From positions 1 to 54,018 of the forward strand of contig JAJHSH010000025.1 of NCBI GenBank assembly GCA_022683945.1: a DNA stretch of 54,018 nt, written 5' to 3'. The notes below the pieces were generated by a model. That model had not been told where the DNA came from, searched no databases, and was given only the letters and a program-made list of their open reading frames with translations. Positions within the stretch are counted from its first letter, which is position 1. Each line of letters opens with the position of its first letter. The translations under genes were made by a program, and so were the position numbers. The stretch is from Candidatus Acetothermia bacterium (lineage in GTDB: Bacteria > Bipolaricaulota > Bipolaricaulia > RBG-16-55-9 > DRXL01). Shown here piece by piece: positions 24,909 to 33,700 of this stretch.

Positions 24909-25151
24909 CTACTTCTTGTCTTGCAACGCTCTCTGCAGCGCCTCTCGCTCTACGCGATAGCGACAGAACTCACGTCCATCAATAACGATCACGGGAATCT
25001 CGTAGCGATAGGCTTCAAAGAGTCTTGCGTCTTGAGTGATGTCAAGCTTCTCCAAGCGAAAAGGGATCTCGCTCTGTATCTCTAATAGAACAGTTTCGGC
25101 TTTTTCGCAGAGCGGGCAGTCGGGCTTGGTGTAGAACTTGATCATCTTCAT
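24909..25151 (-). CDS. Glutaredoxin-like small thiol protein
   Basis: This 80-residue thioredoxin-fold protein has a CPLC active-site pair (Cys12, Cys15) after FYTKPD, and a cis-Pro loop IPVIVIDGREF. It matches the short glutaredoxin-like (DUF836-type) family. It follows the MBL hydrolase gene by 10 bases and is probably cotranscribed with it. ATG 25151 or ATG 25145 may be used; neither has a clear ribosome site. The electron donor is unknown. Confidence 0.85.
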   Translation of the reverse strand: MKMIKFYTKPDCPLCEKAETVLLEIQSEIPFRLEKLDITQDARLFEAYRYEIPVIVIDGREFCRYRVEREALQRALQDKK

Positions 25152-25161
25152 AGATTTAGAT

Positions 25162-26112
25162 TTAGCGAGACTGAAAAAAATTGGGGAACAAGCGTTCTAC
25201 GTGACCTTCGGCGTAAAGCTCTTCCAGATGGGCATAGACCTCGCCGGCCCCTAAGAGCACGTGATGCTCGCGCATTGTGCCGAAGAGTCTCTGCGCGATC
25301 TCGAAGGCCGTATAGGGCTTTTTGTCGCTCAGAATGTTCAAGATCTTTTCGGTGCGCTCGTCGTGGTGCTTCAGGATCTTTTCGATTCGCAGTCGCGGAT
25401 CGCGCCACGATGGGCCGTGTCCGGGATGGATTTCCAGATGAGCTACGTTGGGAAGCGACAGAATCTTTTTCAGCGAATCTATGAAACGCTTGAGCATACG
25501 CCCGGAGGTGACATCGGTTGCCCCGACGTTGGGCGTGTAGGTAGGCAAGAGATGATCGCCAGTGAAGAGCCTATTCTCTATGAGAAAGCACGCCGAGCCC
25601 TGGGTATGCCCCGGCGTGTGTAAGAGACGCACCTGCAGTGCCCCAAAGTCAAGCGTCTCCCCGTCTTGCAAGGGCTTCGCTGAGGGCACTGAGCGTGCCA
25701 GCTCAGAAAAGCGCTCGCGCACTGCGCCCATCTGCAGAATGATCTCTTGGGGCAATTCCCAAAGCCGCATCGCGTTCAGATAAAGCTGAGAGATCTCTTC
25801 GTGGCGCTCATCATAGGAAGCCACATCTTTCCAGTCGTCTTGGTGCACATAGACTTCGGCTCCTGAGGCGTCCACTACGGCGCGCGCCAGACCGAAGTGA
25901 TCCATGTGCTTGTGCGTGAGCAAGACAACGGAAATTTCTCTTAGGGGACAGCCCAGCGCTGAGAGCTCTTTCTGCAAGAGCGCTGATGCTTCAGGGGTGC
26001 CGATCCCGGTGTCGATGAGCACGGCTAGAGAGCGCTCTCGCAGCAGATAGACGTTGCTGGCTCCTTCAAAGTAGGGATTGGGGATGGAGATGCGATCCAT
26101 AGAGAAATCCAT
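25162..26112 (-). CDS. Metallo-beta-lactamase fold hydrolase (LACTB2-like)
   Basis: This 316-residue protein has THKHMDHFG (the H-x-H-x-D-H site), HTPGHTQGSACF, LFTGDHLLP and EIHPGHGPSW. A C-terminal winged-helix-like tail (DKKPYTAFEIAQRLFG onward) is typical of LACTB2-type hydrolases. The longer open frame back to 26367 lies opposite the CDGSH gene and is rejected. ATG 26112 has no Shine-Dalgarno but lies 7 bases after a TACTAT box with TTGCGC 17 bases upstream, so it looks leaderless. Substrate is unknown; thioester or nuclease activity are possibilities. Confidence 0.88.
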   Translation of the reverse strand: MDFSMDRISIPNPYFEGASNVYLLRERSLAVLIDTGIGTPEASALLQKELSALGCPLREISVVLLTHKHMDHFGLARAVVDASGAEVYVHQDDWKDVASYDERHEEISQLYLNAMRLWELPQEIILQMGAVRERFSELARSVPSAKPLQDGETLDFGALQVRLLHTPGHTQGSACFLIENRLFTGDHLLPTYTPNVGATDVTSGRMLKRFIDSLKKILSLPNVAHLEIHPGHGPSWRDPRLRIEKILKHHDERTEKILNILSDKKPYTAFEIAQRLFGTMREHHVLLGAGEVYAHLEELYAEGHVERLFPNFFQSR

Positions 26113-26119
26113 AGTGTTT

Positions 26120-26148
26120 ATAGTAGCGCAGATCGTCCGGGAGCGCAA
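26120..26148 (-). promoter_or_regulatory. Promoter of leaderless MBL hydrolase gene
   Basis: TTGCGC (26148-26143), 17 bases, TACTAT (26125-26120), then 7 bases to ATG 26112. Confidence 0.5.
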
Positions 26149-26199
26149 TGATTCGAGCAGCGCTCTAGAGTATAATAAAAACTTGGAGGTGTTTGGGCT

Positions 26200-26415
26200 A
26201 TGGACAACTCTGTTGTGGTTGAGACGATGAAAGATGGCCCCAATCTCATTCCCGGCCCGCTCAAGCTCGTGGACGCCCACGGCAAAGAAGTTGTGATTGA
26301 CCGCAAGTGGGTGGCGCTCTGTCGCTGCGGCCAGTCGAACAACAAGCCGTTGTGCGACGGCACGCACAGCAAAGTGGGCTTCAAATCGGACGAAGCGAAG
26401 TTTTACAGGCCGTGA
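26200..26415 (+). CDS. CDGSH iron-sulfur domain protein
   Basis: This 71-residue protein carries CRCGQSNNKPLCDGTH, the C-x-C, C and H ligands of a CDGSH [2Fe-2S] cluster. An N-terminal beta segment (GPNLIPGPLKLVDAHGKEVV) completes the minimal bacterial form. TTGGAGG lies upstream of the ATG and TATAAT is at 26171. It is divergent from the MBL hydrolase. Electron transfer or redox sensing is inferred from the family. Confidence 0.9.
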   Translation: MDNSVVVETMKDGPNLIPGPLKLVDAHGKEVVIDRKWVALCRCGQSNNKPLCDGTHSKVGFKSDEAKFYRP

Positions 26416-26507
26416 TACGTGCTCTCCATCGCCGCCTTGTTGCTCTGTGAAACATTTCAGCTCTCCTAAAGATTCATCAGGCCTTCGCGATGTCGTCGAG
26501 AGCCGAT

Positions 26508-26590
26508 AGCTGACAGCGGATTTCGGTAGCAGATTAAACAGATTATTTTGAAGAATCTGCTGAATCTGCTACCCGAATCTGCTGTCAGCT
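26508..26590. repeat. 28-bp inverted repeat in intergenic region
   Basis: AGCTGACAGCGGATTTCGGT (start at 26508) and its near complement ending at 26590 form 28-base arms with three mismatches. The 27-base loop contains further AATCTG repeats. The 257-base gap between the CDGSH and HAD genes otherwise holds nothing recognised apart from the HAD promoter. It may be a MITE remnant or an RNA hairpin. Confidence 0.8.
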
Positions 26591-26634
26591 CTTTGGTGAC
26601 CACAGGGCCAGCACAAATCAGTATGGCTGTCTCC

Positions 26635-26663
26635 TTGACGTCGGCCCCCCTGTGGCGTAAGAT
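26635..26663 (+). promoter_or_regulatory. Promoter of leaderless HAD gene
   Basis: TTGACG (26635-26640), 17 bases, TAAGAT (26658-26663), then 9 bases to ATG 26673 without any ribosome site. Confidence 0.7.
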
Positions 26664-26672
26664 AGCGTTCTT

Positions 26673-27422
26673 ATGCGCGTGAAGGCGATCTTTTTTGATA
26701 TGGACGGCACGCTCGTCTGGGTGCCCGGCCAGAAACAAGCGGACTGGTTCTTACAGATCCTCCAGCAGTTTGAAATCTTCCCCGACCGGGCTGCTCTAGA
26801 ACAAGCGTATCACACCGCCGAAGAGCGCTGGCAACGCGAGGTGCGCCCGAAACTGGGCTTCAGCAGCGCTTCGTTTGTCGAGTGGAACAAGATGATCCTC
26901 GAAGAGCTGAATCTGGACGGCGATCTCTACGGTTTAGCCGAGCGCATTCAACGCTATTGGGAGTCCCCTCCCGACCAGCTCTTCGCCGAAGTGCCCGCAG
27001 CGTTAGAAGAACTGCGCCGACGCGGGATACGTTTGGGAATTATGTCTCACCGCCCCATCGAAGGAATCGAATACTCTCTGCAGAAGCATAAGATTAAAGA
27101 CTATTTTTCATATCTTGCCAGCCCGGACGCGATGAAATCTCCGTTGGGCAAGCTCGACGGGACGCTGTGGGCCAAGCTGCTGCGCGCTGCAGGCGTCAGT
27201 CCCGATCAAGCGATGCACGTCGGCGACGATTTTGAGACGGATATTCGCGGGCCGCGACGCGCCGGACTCCACGCCGTCTGGATCGAAAGACCCGAACTCA
27301 AAGGGCGCTTCTATCCGGGTCGGCTCTCCCCCAGCGATTCCCATCACATCCCGACCAATGAGCGCGCCTCGGCTCGTATCGCCGATCTGAAGCAATTGCT
27401 CGAAATTATGCACGCTGCTTGA
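26673..27422 (+). CDS. HAD-superfamily hydrolase
   Basis: This 249-residue protein has motif I FFDMDGTLVW, motif II MSHRP region near residue 128 and motif IV HVGDDFETDIRGPRRAG. A helical cap of the subclass I type lies between motifs I and II. It is likely a small-molecule phosphatase such as a nucleotidase or phosphoglycolate phosphatase relative; the substrate is not evident. The message appears leaderless. Confidence 0.88.
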   Translation: MRVKAIFFDMDGTLVWVPGQKQADWFLQILQQFEIFPDRAALEQAYHTAEERWQREVRPKLGFSSASFVEWNKMILEELNLDGDLYGLAERIQRYWESPPDQLFAEVPAALEELRRRGIRLGIMSHRPIEGIEYSLQKHKIKDYFSYLASPDAMKSPLGKLDGTLWAKLLRAAGVSPDQAMHVGDDFETDIRGPRRAGLHAVWIERPELKGRFYPGRLSPSDSHHIPTNERASARIADLKQLLEIMHAA

Positions 27423-27435
27423 ATGAAGTCGGTTA

Positions 27436-27464
27436 TTGACAATCCGTTTCCCTTTTGATAAAGT
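27436..27464 (+). promoter_or_regulatory. Promoter before small RHH-like gene
   Basis: TTGACA (27436-27441), 17 bases, TAAAGT (27459-27464). The ATG at 27499 is preceded by GGGAG, so this gene has a normal leader. Confidence 0.7.
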
Positions 27465-27498
27465 TTGTTCTAAGCTGGAATCTAGGGAGTGATTATGA

Positions 27499-27840
27499 AT
27501 GCAGTTGACGATCTATTATACCAAAGAGGATCTCTATCTGATAAAGAAGATTGACGCGAAGGCGGAGCGCGAGCGTCGCAGCAAGAGCTCGGTGATCCTC
27601 TCGATCATCGAAGAGTATTTTGAGCGCAACAAGCGCGTCGGCGAGATCTTGATTGACTTGGGCAAGCTAACGGAAGACAAGTTGCAACAAGCGCTCGAGC
27701 TGCAGAAGAAAGAGGGCGACGTCCGCACGCTGGGGGAGATCCTGCTCTCCAAGCGCTGGGTCGGCGAGCACGACTTAGAACGAGCCCTGCTGCTTCAAGA
27801 CAAATCCCGCCAGAAACAGAAAGAAGCGCAAGTCCCTTAG
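27499..27840 (+). CDS. Small protein with RHH-like N-terminus and MshEN-like repeats
   Basis: This 113-residue protein starts with a strand and two helices (LTIYYTKEDLYLIKKIDAKA, then SVILSIIEEYFER) resembling a ribbon-helix-helix DNA-binding domain. Residues about 50-108 contain two units, VGEILIDLGKLTEDKLQQAL and LGEILLSKRWVGEHDLERAL. They match the L-G-x-x-L-x-x-x-x-x-x-x-x-x-L-x-x-A-L pattern of the MshEN/GspE N-terminal domain, which in some relatives binds c-di-GMP. It may be a small nucleotide-responsive regulator. An ATG 4 bases upstream is out of frame. Confidence 0.65.
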   Translation: MQLTIYYTKEDLYLIKKIDAKAERERRSKSSVILSIIEEYFERNKRVGEILIDLGKLTEDKLQQALELQKKEGDVRTLGEILLSKRWVGEHDLERALLLQDKSRQKQKEAQVP

Positions 27841-27881
27841 CAGAGGCGCACGGAGGCTTGCCCTATCTTTTTCAGATATAT

Positions 27882-27910
27882 TTGCCTTTTTGAGACTTCC
27901 TTGCCATAAT
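27882..27910 (+). promoter_or_regulatory. Promoter of the surface-protein locus
   Basis: TTGCCT (27882-27887), 17 bases, CATAAT (27905-27910). The in-frame ATG at 27909 lies within the -10 box, which supports the downstream GTG at 27951 as the real start. Confidence 0.6.
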
Positions 27911-27950
27911 GAATCTATCTGTCCCAACACTGAGAAAGCGAGGGAGAACC

Positions 27951-28991
27951 GTGCGCGCGTTGGCTCGTCTTTCCGGATTCTTGATCCTTGGACTCGCTCT
28001 ATGTTTTGTTGATACCCGCGCTCTGCTGATCTCCAATATCGAGTTCGATCTGGTGCTGCCGCGCGGCGCTACTGAAAGCTTCGCGTTTCAGCTCATCAAT
28101 AACGAAGCCGACCCGTTGGAGATTCAGATCGGCTTGGCCGACTGGGATCGTGATCTTCATGGGGAGAATCGCTTCTATCAGGTGGGCACCCTGCCGCGCT
28201 CGGCGGCCGGTTGGCTGAGCATCAGCCCGTTGCGCTTCGATCTGGCGCGCAACGAACAGAAAGAAGTGAAATTCTCTCTGAGGGTCCCACGCGACATCGA
28301 AGGGACCTATTGGGCGGCGATCTTGGTCGAAGCGGCTCCCAAACAAGCCCAAGCCCAGCCCGGCACGACGGTCATCGTGCGTCGGCGCTTTGCTGTAAAG
28401 GTCTTCGAGACACCGCCGGGGACGGGGAGGCGAGACGGACGGATTACGATGCTCGACGTGCGCGGTCTCAATCCCCCCAATCTTTGGATGGAGTTCGAGA
28501 ACCGCGGGACGATACACATCCAGAAAGTGAGCGGGCGCGTCGAGATCCGCGATGAGAAGGGCAGTACTGTAGATAAGATCGAGTTCGACAGCTTCCCCAC
28601 GCTTCCCGGAGCGAAGCGTCGGCTGAAAGTCACCAGCGCGCGCAAGAAGGGCGATCTGCTCCCTCCGGGACGCTATGTAGTTATAGCGATGCTGGATTAC
28701 GGAGGGGAATCGCTCACGGGGGGACAGTATATCTTGCGCATCAATCCCTTAAAATTAGTTCCCATCGGCGAGGCCAAAGCCCCGCCGCAAGACTTGGACA
28801 AAGATGGTCTCTATGAAGATATTAACGCTGATGAAAGACTTTCTGTCGAAGACGCAGCGCTTCTGGGGTTTAATATTGATAAACCCGCCGTGCAGGAGAG
28901 CGCGCGGGCTTTTGATTTCGACAACGACGGCGATGCAGATTTTGACGACGTGCTGACGCTGAAAAAGATGGCTGAAGAGCAGAGCAGATGA
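27951..28991 (+). CDS. Secreted chaperone-like beta-sandwich protein with C-terminal dockerin
   Basis: This protein of about 346 residues has a signal peptide (ALARLSGFLILGLALCFV). An N-terminal Ig-like region follows (LPRGATESFAFQLINNEADP, RFDLARNEQKEVKFSLRVP), recalling pilus-assembly chaperones and DUF916-type domains. A second beta-domain and a C-terminal dockerin-like pair of Ca-binding loops (DLDKDGLYEDIN, DFDNDGDADFDD) complete it. GTG 27951 after AGGGAGAACC is preferred over ATG 27909. It is followed 11 bases later by the double-cohesin-like gene, so they form an operon. Confidence 0.75.
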   Translation: MRALARLSGFLILGLALCFVDTRALLISNIEFDLVLPRGATESFAFQLINNEADPLEIQIGLADWDRDLHGENRFYQVGTLPRSAAGWLSISPLRFDLARNEQKEVKFSLRVPRDIEGTYWAAILVEAAPKQAQAQPGTTVIVRRRFAVKVFETPPGTGRRDGRITMLDVRGLNPPNLWMEFENRGTIHIQKVSGRVEIRDEKGSTVDKIEFDSFPTLPGAKRRLKVTSARKKGDLLPPGRYVVIAMLDYGGESLTGGQYILRINPLKLVPIGEAKAPPQDLDKDGLYEDINADERLSVEDAALLGFNIDKPAVQESARAFDFDNDGDADFDDVLTLKKMAEEQSR

Positions 28992-29002
28992 ACTATTGAA
29001 CT

Positions 29003-30169
29003 ATGAAGATCAAAGCGCTTGGGCTCTCTTTGGGGGTGCTCACCGGTCTGGTCGTGGGCTCATGGGGCCAGACGAGCGAAGCCCCGCACTGGCGCGTGGA
29101 ATCGCGCCAAGTCCAAGTGGGCAGTGACGCTGTTCTCGGTTTTATTTTGGTCAACGCACCGCGCGGGATGCAGCGCTATGAAGTCACGCTGGTCGTGCGC
29201 AACCCCGCGATTGCCAAGTTCGTCGGTGTAGAAGCGCGCACGATCACGGAGACGCTCTTCAGGGTGACCGAGCAGAGCGACGCGAAGGTGCGCCTTCAGG
29301 GGCTGGACTTCAACAATCTAGTGCGCACGGATACGAAGAACGTCATGTTGGCCGTCCTTACGCTCAGGGCTCTGCAGCCGGGCAAGACCGAGATCACCGT
29401 CGAGACGCACATCTTCGCGGATGACAGCGGCGCGCGAGCTAGTCCTACTGCTGAAGCGGGAATCTTGGAGGTCACCGCGCCGACGCCGACTGCGCCGCAA
29501 CCCCCGCCGCCCAGCGCCGCTCCGAACGCTGTCAGTTTGGGATTTCGGGGGCCTTTGGAGCTTCGATTGGGAGCTGAGTCTATAGTGGAAGTGCTCTCCG
29601 GCCCGCTGCCCAACGGGCTGCAGAAGTATCATTTCGTAGTGACCCTGAACGATAGCGCAACGGCACGGCTCAAAAACGTGCGCAGCCTCGCTCTGGACGA
29701 ACGCTTCTTTCAGGTCTTGCGGCTGACCGAGACGGTCGCGGAGTTTCGCGCGGTTGACCTGAACGAACAGATTCGTCCCGGGGCTTCCAGTATAGCGTTA
29801 GTTGCTCTGGCGTTGGAGGGGAAGGCCGCGGGAAAAGCAAAACTCTCGCTCGAAGTGAAAGCAGCCACAGACGACCAAAGCCAGCCCCTTCTCTTTTCGG
29901 TCCAATCGCTGGAATTGGCTGTCGGCGCCGGTCCACCGGCACTCGAGCCCGGAGCGCGCCCGCCCCAAGATTTAGATGGCGACGGGCTCTACGAAGACGT
30001 CAACGGCGATGGCAAACTCACTTTTGACGATCCCATTCTCTTGGCTTTTCACTTGGAGAACCCCGTCGCCCAAGAGCACAAGCGCTTTTTTGACTTTAAT
30101 CGCGATGGGGTGCTCAATTTCGAAGACGTGAAAGCCCTGGCTGCAAAAGTAGAGGCGAAGCATTTCTGA
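29003..30169 (+). CDS. Secreted protein with two cohesin-like domains and a dockerin
   Basis: This 388-residue protein has a signal peptide (about 1-22). Two homologous cohesin-like beta-sandwiches (about 25-155 and 175-310) show VGSDAVLGFILVNAPRGMQRY and related blocks. They are joined by a Pro-rich linker (PTPTAPQPPPPSAAP). The C-terminal dockerin-like module has DLDGDGLYEDVNGDG and DFNRDGVLNFED loops. Having both interaction halves in one protein is unusual and would allow self-assembly or chain formation. The 3' end carries a GTAGGGGCG-family repeat that overlaps the stop codon. Confidence 0.75.
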   Translation: MKIKALGLSLGVLTGLVVGSWGQTSEAPHWRVESRQVQVGSDAVLGFILVNAPRGMQRYEVTLVVRNPAIAKFVGVEARTITETLFRVTEQSDAKVRLQGLDFNNLVRTDTKNVMLAVLTLRALQPGKTEITVETHIFADDSGARASPTAEAGILEVTAPTPTAPQPPPPSAAPNAVSLGFRGPLELRLGAESIVEVLSGPLPNGLQKYHFVVTLNDSATARLKNVRSLALDERFFQVLRLTETVAEFRAVDLNEQIRPGASSIALVALALEGKAAGKAKLSLEVKAATDDQSQPLLFSVQSLELAVGAGPPALEPGARPPQDLDGDGLYEDVNGDGKLTFDDPILLAFHLENPVAQEHKRFFDFNRDGVLNFEDVKALAAKVEAKHF

Positions 30170-30189
30170 AGCAAAATGCTTCGCCCTAC
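30149..30189. repeat. GTAGGGGCG-family palindromic repeat
   Basis: GTAGAGGCGAAGCATTT (30149-30165) pairs with AAATGCTTCGCCCTAC ending at 30189. The last codons and stop of the cohesin-like gene lie within it. Confidence 0.7.
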
Positions 30190-30235
30190 TCGGAATAGAT
30201 CGGTCAACACGTCCATCCGTTAACCGAATAAAGAG

Positions 30236-30556
30236 TCAGCGGCGTACGGAGAGCTTACCGCCAGCCTCGACGACCTTGAGCTTCTTGCGCACGATCTCTT
30301 TCAGCTCGCGCCCGGCGCGGAACCCCGGAACGGCCTTGGAAGCGACCATAATCCGCTGGCCCGTCTGCGGGTTGATGCGCATCGAGCTCTTGCGCGGGCG
30401 GGCCTCAAACGTCCCGAAGCCCGTGATTCTCACGGCATTCCCGTCGCACATCGACTTGCCGATGGTGTTGAATGTCGCGTCAACCGCCTCTTTGGCGGCC
30501 TTCTTCGAGAGCCCGGTCTGTCTCGCCACCATCTCGGCCAACTCCGTCTTGTTCAT
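30236..30556 (-). CDS. hup: HU-family nucleoid DNA-binding protein
   Basis: This 106-residue protein has the HU fold: MNKTELAEMVARQTGLSKKA, a GFGTFEARPRK beta-arm entry, NPQTGQRIMVASKAVPGFRAG and a short basic C-terminal extension (LKVVEAGGKLSVRR). It bends and compacts DNA as a dimer. A GGGGGG stretch precedes the ATG. The promoter at 30649-30678 leaves a leader of about 85 bases with a strong hairpin. It is convergent with the cohesin-like gene and divergent from the large surface protein gene. Confidence 0.95.
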   Translation of the reverse strand: MNKTELAEMVARQTGLSKKAAKEAVDATFNTIGKSMCDGNAVRITGFGTFEARPRKSSMRINPQTGQRIMVASKAVPGFRAGRELKEIVRKKLKVVEAGGKLSVRR

Positions 30557-30597
30557 AATCAGCTACCCCCCTTTCGCAGTGCTTCTCAGGTTTATGA

Positions 30598-30625
30598 CGG
30601 CCTTCCTGCCGGCCCTGGAAGGCCG
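30598..30625. promoter_or_regulatory. Hairpin in the HU leader
   Basis: A perfect 9-bp stem (CGGCCTTCC at 30598 and GGAAGGCCG ending at 30625) with a 10-base loop lies in the untranslated leader of the HU gene. It may affect stability or translation of the mRNA. Confidence 0.5.
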
Positions 30626-30648
30626 CCCGATGAGCCATTATGTTTCTT

Positions 30649-30678
30649 ATTCTAAAGGCTCTCCCCCCGCGAAGGCAA
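30649..30678 (-). promoter_or_regulatory. Promoter of HU gene
   Basis: TTGCCT (30678-30673), 18 bases, TAGAAT (30654-30649) on the minus strand. Confidence 0.6.
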
Positions 30679-30743
30679 ATTTTTCGCTGCCTACCCCGGC
30701 CCAAGCTGCGGACAGAAGGGGCTTAAAGCTCAGGCCTCTGTCC

Positions 30744-30772
30744 TTGGTTAAGCGCCAAAGACAGCTTAAAAT
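30744..30772 (+). promoter_or_regulatory. Promoter of the large surface protein gene
   Basis: TTGGTT (30744-30749), 17 bases, TAAAAT (30767-30772). The ATG at 30788 follows after only 15 bases and has no Shine-Dalgarno, so the leader is very short. Confidence 0.6.
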
Positions 30773-30787
30773 CTAGCAGTTACCATC

Positions 30788-33700
30788 ATGATGCGCATCT
30801 TAGTTGGCCTCGTCTTGGGGGTGGGCCTATGGGGGAGTGGGGCCTTCGCCCAGCTCCAGTTCACCGCTCCACCGAATCCACCACCGGCCAGCCCCACCCA
30901 GGTCATCACCCTGGCTTTTGACCTCAAGAATGATTCAAACGAAAGAGAGATATTTGAGTTCTCTCTAGAACTTCCCGACGGAGTTCAGGTGCTCTCACCC
31001 CCGGAGCCTCTTGAGCTCTCTGCGGGCGAAGACGAGAAAGTCTTTATTAGTCTGTTAATCACTGCGCGAGCGCGCGCCGGAGCTCATCCCGTTACGCTCA
31101 GAGCTCGCGGACGCAAGAACCCCGCGCTCACGGCGCAAGCGAGCGTGACGATCACCATCAAAGAAGCTCCCGGGCTAGAAGTGATCGCCCCGGCGGAGGC
31201 GAGCGCTGAGCCGGGTAGCGCGCTCTTAGTGAGATTCACCGCGCGCAATACGGGAAACGCTCCTGATCGCATCGAGCTCTCTGTCACCGCTCGCGCGGGC
31301 ATCTCGGTGAGGCTTTCGATCTTCCGGCGGATCGATCTTGCGCCCGGAGAATTCCGTGAGGTGCAAGTAGAAATCTTCATCCCCAAAGAGGCCCCCCCGG
31401 TGCGCGAGCGCATTGTTTTAAGAGCCGTTTCGCAGCGCTTTGAAAATATTCACGCTGAAGCGACGGCGATTCTTCATATTCTGCCGCCGCTGCCCCAACA
31501 CGTCGGCGGCTCGCTCTTGCTCACGATCCCCTCAGAGATAGAGTTTCGCTTTGACGGGCGGACGGGCACCCCCGTCAGCGCGTTTGCCGATATCCAGAAC
31601 CTGGGCGGCGTTCTCATTCCCGATCGCCCTGCTCTGCACGTGGACGTGGGCGGGACGGTGAGCATCTTCAACAGTTCGGGAGTTGCGGTTACGGTGACCA
31701 TCTCTGACGGTCGCCCTCCCGTTGTTATTTTAGACGGCCACAGCGATACGCTGGTTTTCGCTGCTTCGGGATTCTATGTGATAACCCTCAGCGGAGGTGC
31801 GCTCGTCTCCTCGACGATTCTTATTACGGTGCACGATCTGGTCTTTCGGCAGAGGCTTCAGGGTCGTGGGCCCATCGGCCGAGAGGGCGAGATCTCTTTC
31901 CTGCTCGATTTACAAAATCTCTTTCAGCTCCATGCGATCTTCTTCGCGTTGCGCGTAAAGCCTTTGGGATTTGCGTTGGGCGATCTGCGCCCGTCGTTTG
32001 GCGCGCTGGCTTCGCTGGTGGGGCGCGGGGGAGAGCTCCTCTGGCAGCCGGGCCTCTTCGATACTAAACTCTCGCTGACTGCCGTTGCCGGTCTCAAAAA
32101 ACTTGCAGAAGCCGAGCTGCCCATCGGCGATGATCTGAGCACGCTGCCCGCGCTTATCACGGTTCGGCTCAACCAGCCCGTGCGCTTTCGCAATACAGGG
32201 CTGCTACCCCATAGCGTGACCATCCCCGGCTTTGGCACGCAGATCCTCGCCCCCGGAGAGTCATTCGTTCATATTTTCAGCACCGTAGGCCAAGTTCCTG
32301 TCACTATTGATACAGCAACGGTGACGTTCGCTCTCTTGGCCGGTTCTTTCTGTGAAGCTTCTTTTCTCTTCTGCTCGGCGCTCGACGGGCAAGCGACCCC
32401 GATCAAAGGGCTCACGTGGGGAACGACGGGTCTTTTAGGTCTTTCCGACGGGATAAGCCCGGCGTGGACCGCCACGACTATCGGTCGGCTCGTCTGGGAG
32501 ATCCCCGATGGCAGCGCGACGAGCGTCGAGGGCGGCCTGAGCTTTCGTAATGGGGCTTTTTTGGATTCGGCTTTTCGCTGGGGTTCCCAACTGCGCTTGG
32601 GGGATTTTTCGATTCTAGCCCAATTTTTGCGCGCGGGCCGGGACTTCGTGGGCGACCGCCGCGACGAGCAGAGTTTACAGATCTTTCAGTCCTTCGGCAG
32701 CACCGTTTTCTTGTTCAGCGGCGGCTTCGAGCGCCTGCGCAACAACGTCAACAACGATCCGCTCCAGCAGACACTGATAGATCAAAATATCCGTGCCGCG
32801 ATAGGCCTGAAGCTCTCGGAAGTTTGGCCCCATCTCAGGCTCTCGGCTTCCTATCGTCGGCGCGAGTCCAGCGGCCCGGGCCCCTTGATTGATCTGGCCC
32901 ATCTCGTCCTGTCTCTGCGCCTCACCCAGCCCGTAGGGCGCCACAGCGATATCTCGTTCTTCACCGATCAGACGCAGAGCGCGAACTTTGTTGCAGCAAC
33001 GCGCTTTGGTGCCGGCACCACGGGAATAGACTTCTCGCTGCGCTTTAACGAGCTGCGCGCCTCGCTGCGCCTGGAGCGCCGCACTCAGGTAGATTTAGAT
33101 ACGGATCTGATATTGAGTCAGGCGATCTTGGCCTCGGCGGGTCTGGAGTGGCGAAGACGGCCCTTCGCACTGCGCTTCGGCTGGACGAGCACCGGGGACC
33201 GTCTAGATCTGACCGTCGGGCTCGACGGCACTCTGGGAGTTCTCTTGCTCTCGCTCTTCACGCGCACGAGCTTTCTCAGTCCCAGCGGCGTCGAGTTTGA
33301 TTTTGCTCTCGGTGTGGTCTTTAACTTTGAGGCCCCTATTCCGTTTATGGTCACCAACGGTCGCGTCGAGGGCTTTCTCTTCGTAGACGCGAACGGAAAC
33401 GGAAGACGAGACCCCAACGAGACGGGGATCAAAAATATTATTCTGATTCTGGACAACCAGAAAGCCCGCACCGACGAGACGGGCTTCTATCGCTTCCCCC
33501 CAATGGCTCCCGGAAACTATAAGCTCACTATTGAAAAACTTCCCATCGGCGTGAGCGCAACGGTCTCGCTGCCCAGAGAGATCGCGCTGCGCGCGGGACA
33601 GACTCTCACAATAGAGATTCCCTTAGTGAGAGTCGCCGTGATCGAAGGGATTGTCTTTAACGATGTCAATCGTAACGGTGCGCTCGACGCGGATGAGAGG

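Noticed and set aside
26113..26367. N-terminal extension of the MBL hydrolase gene to 26367
   Set aside because: The extra 85 residues lie antisense to the CDGSH gene, have no family match, and a promoter lies just upstream of ATG 26112.
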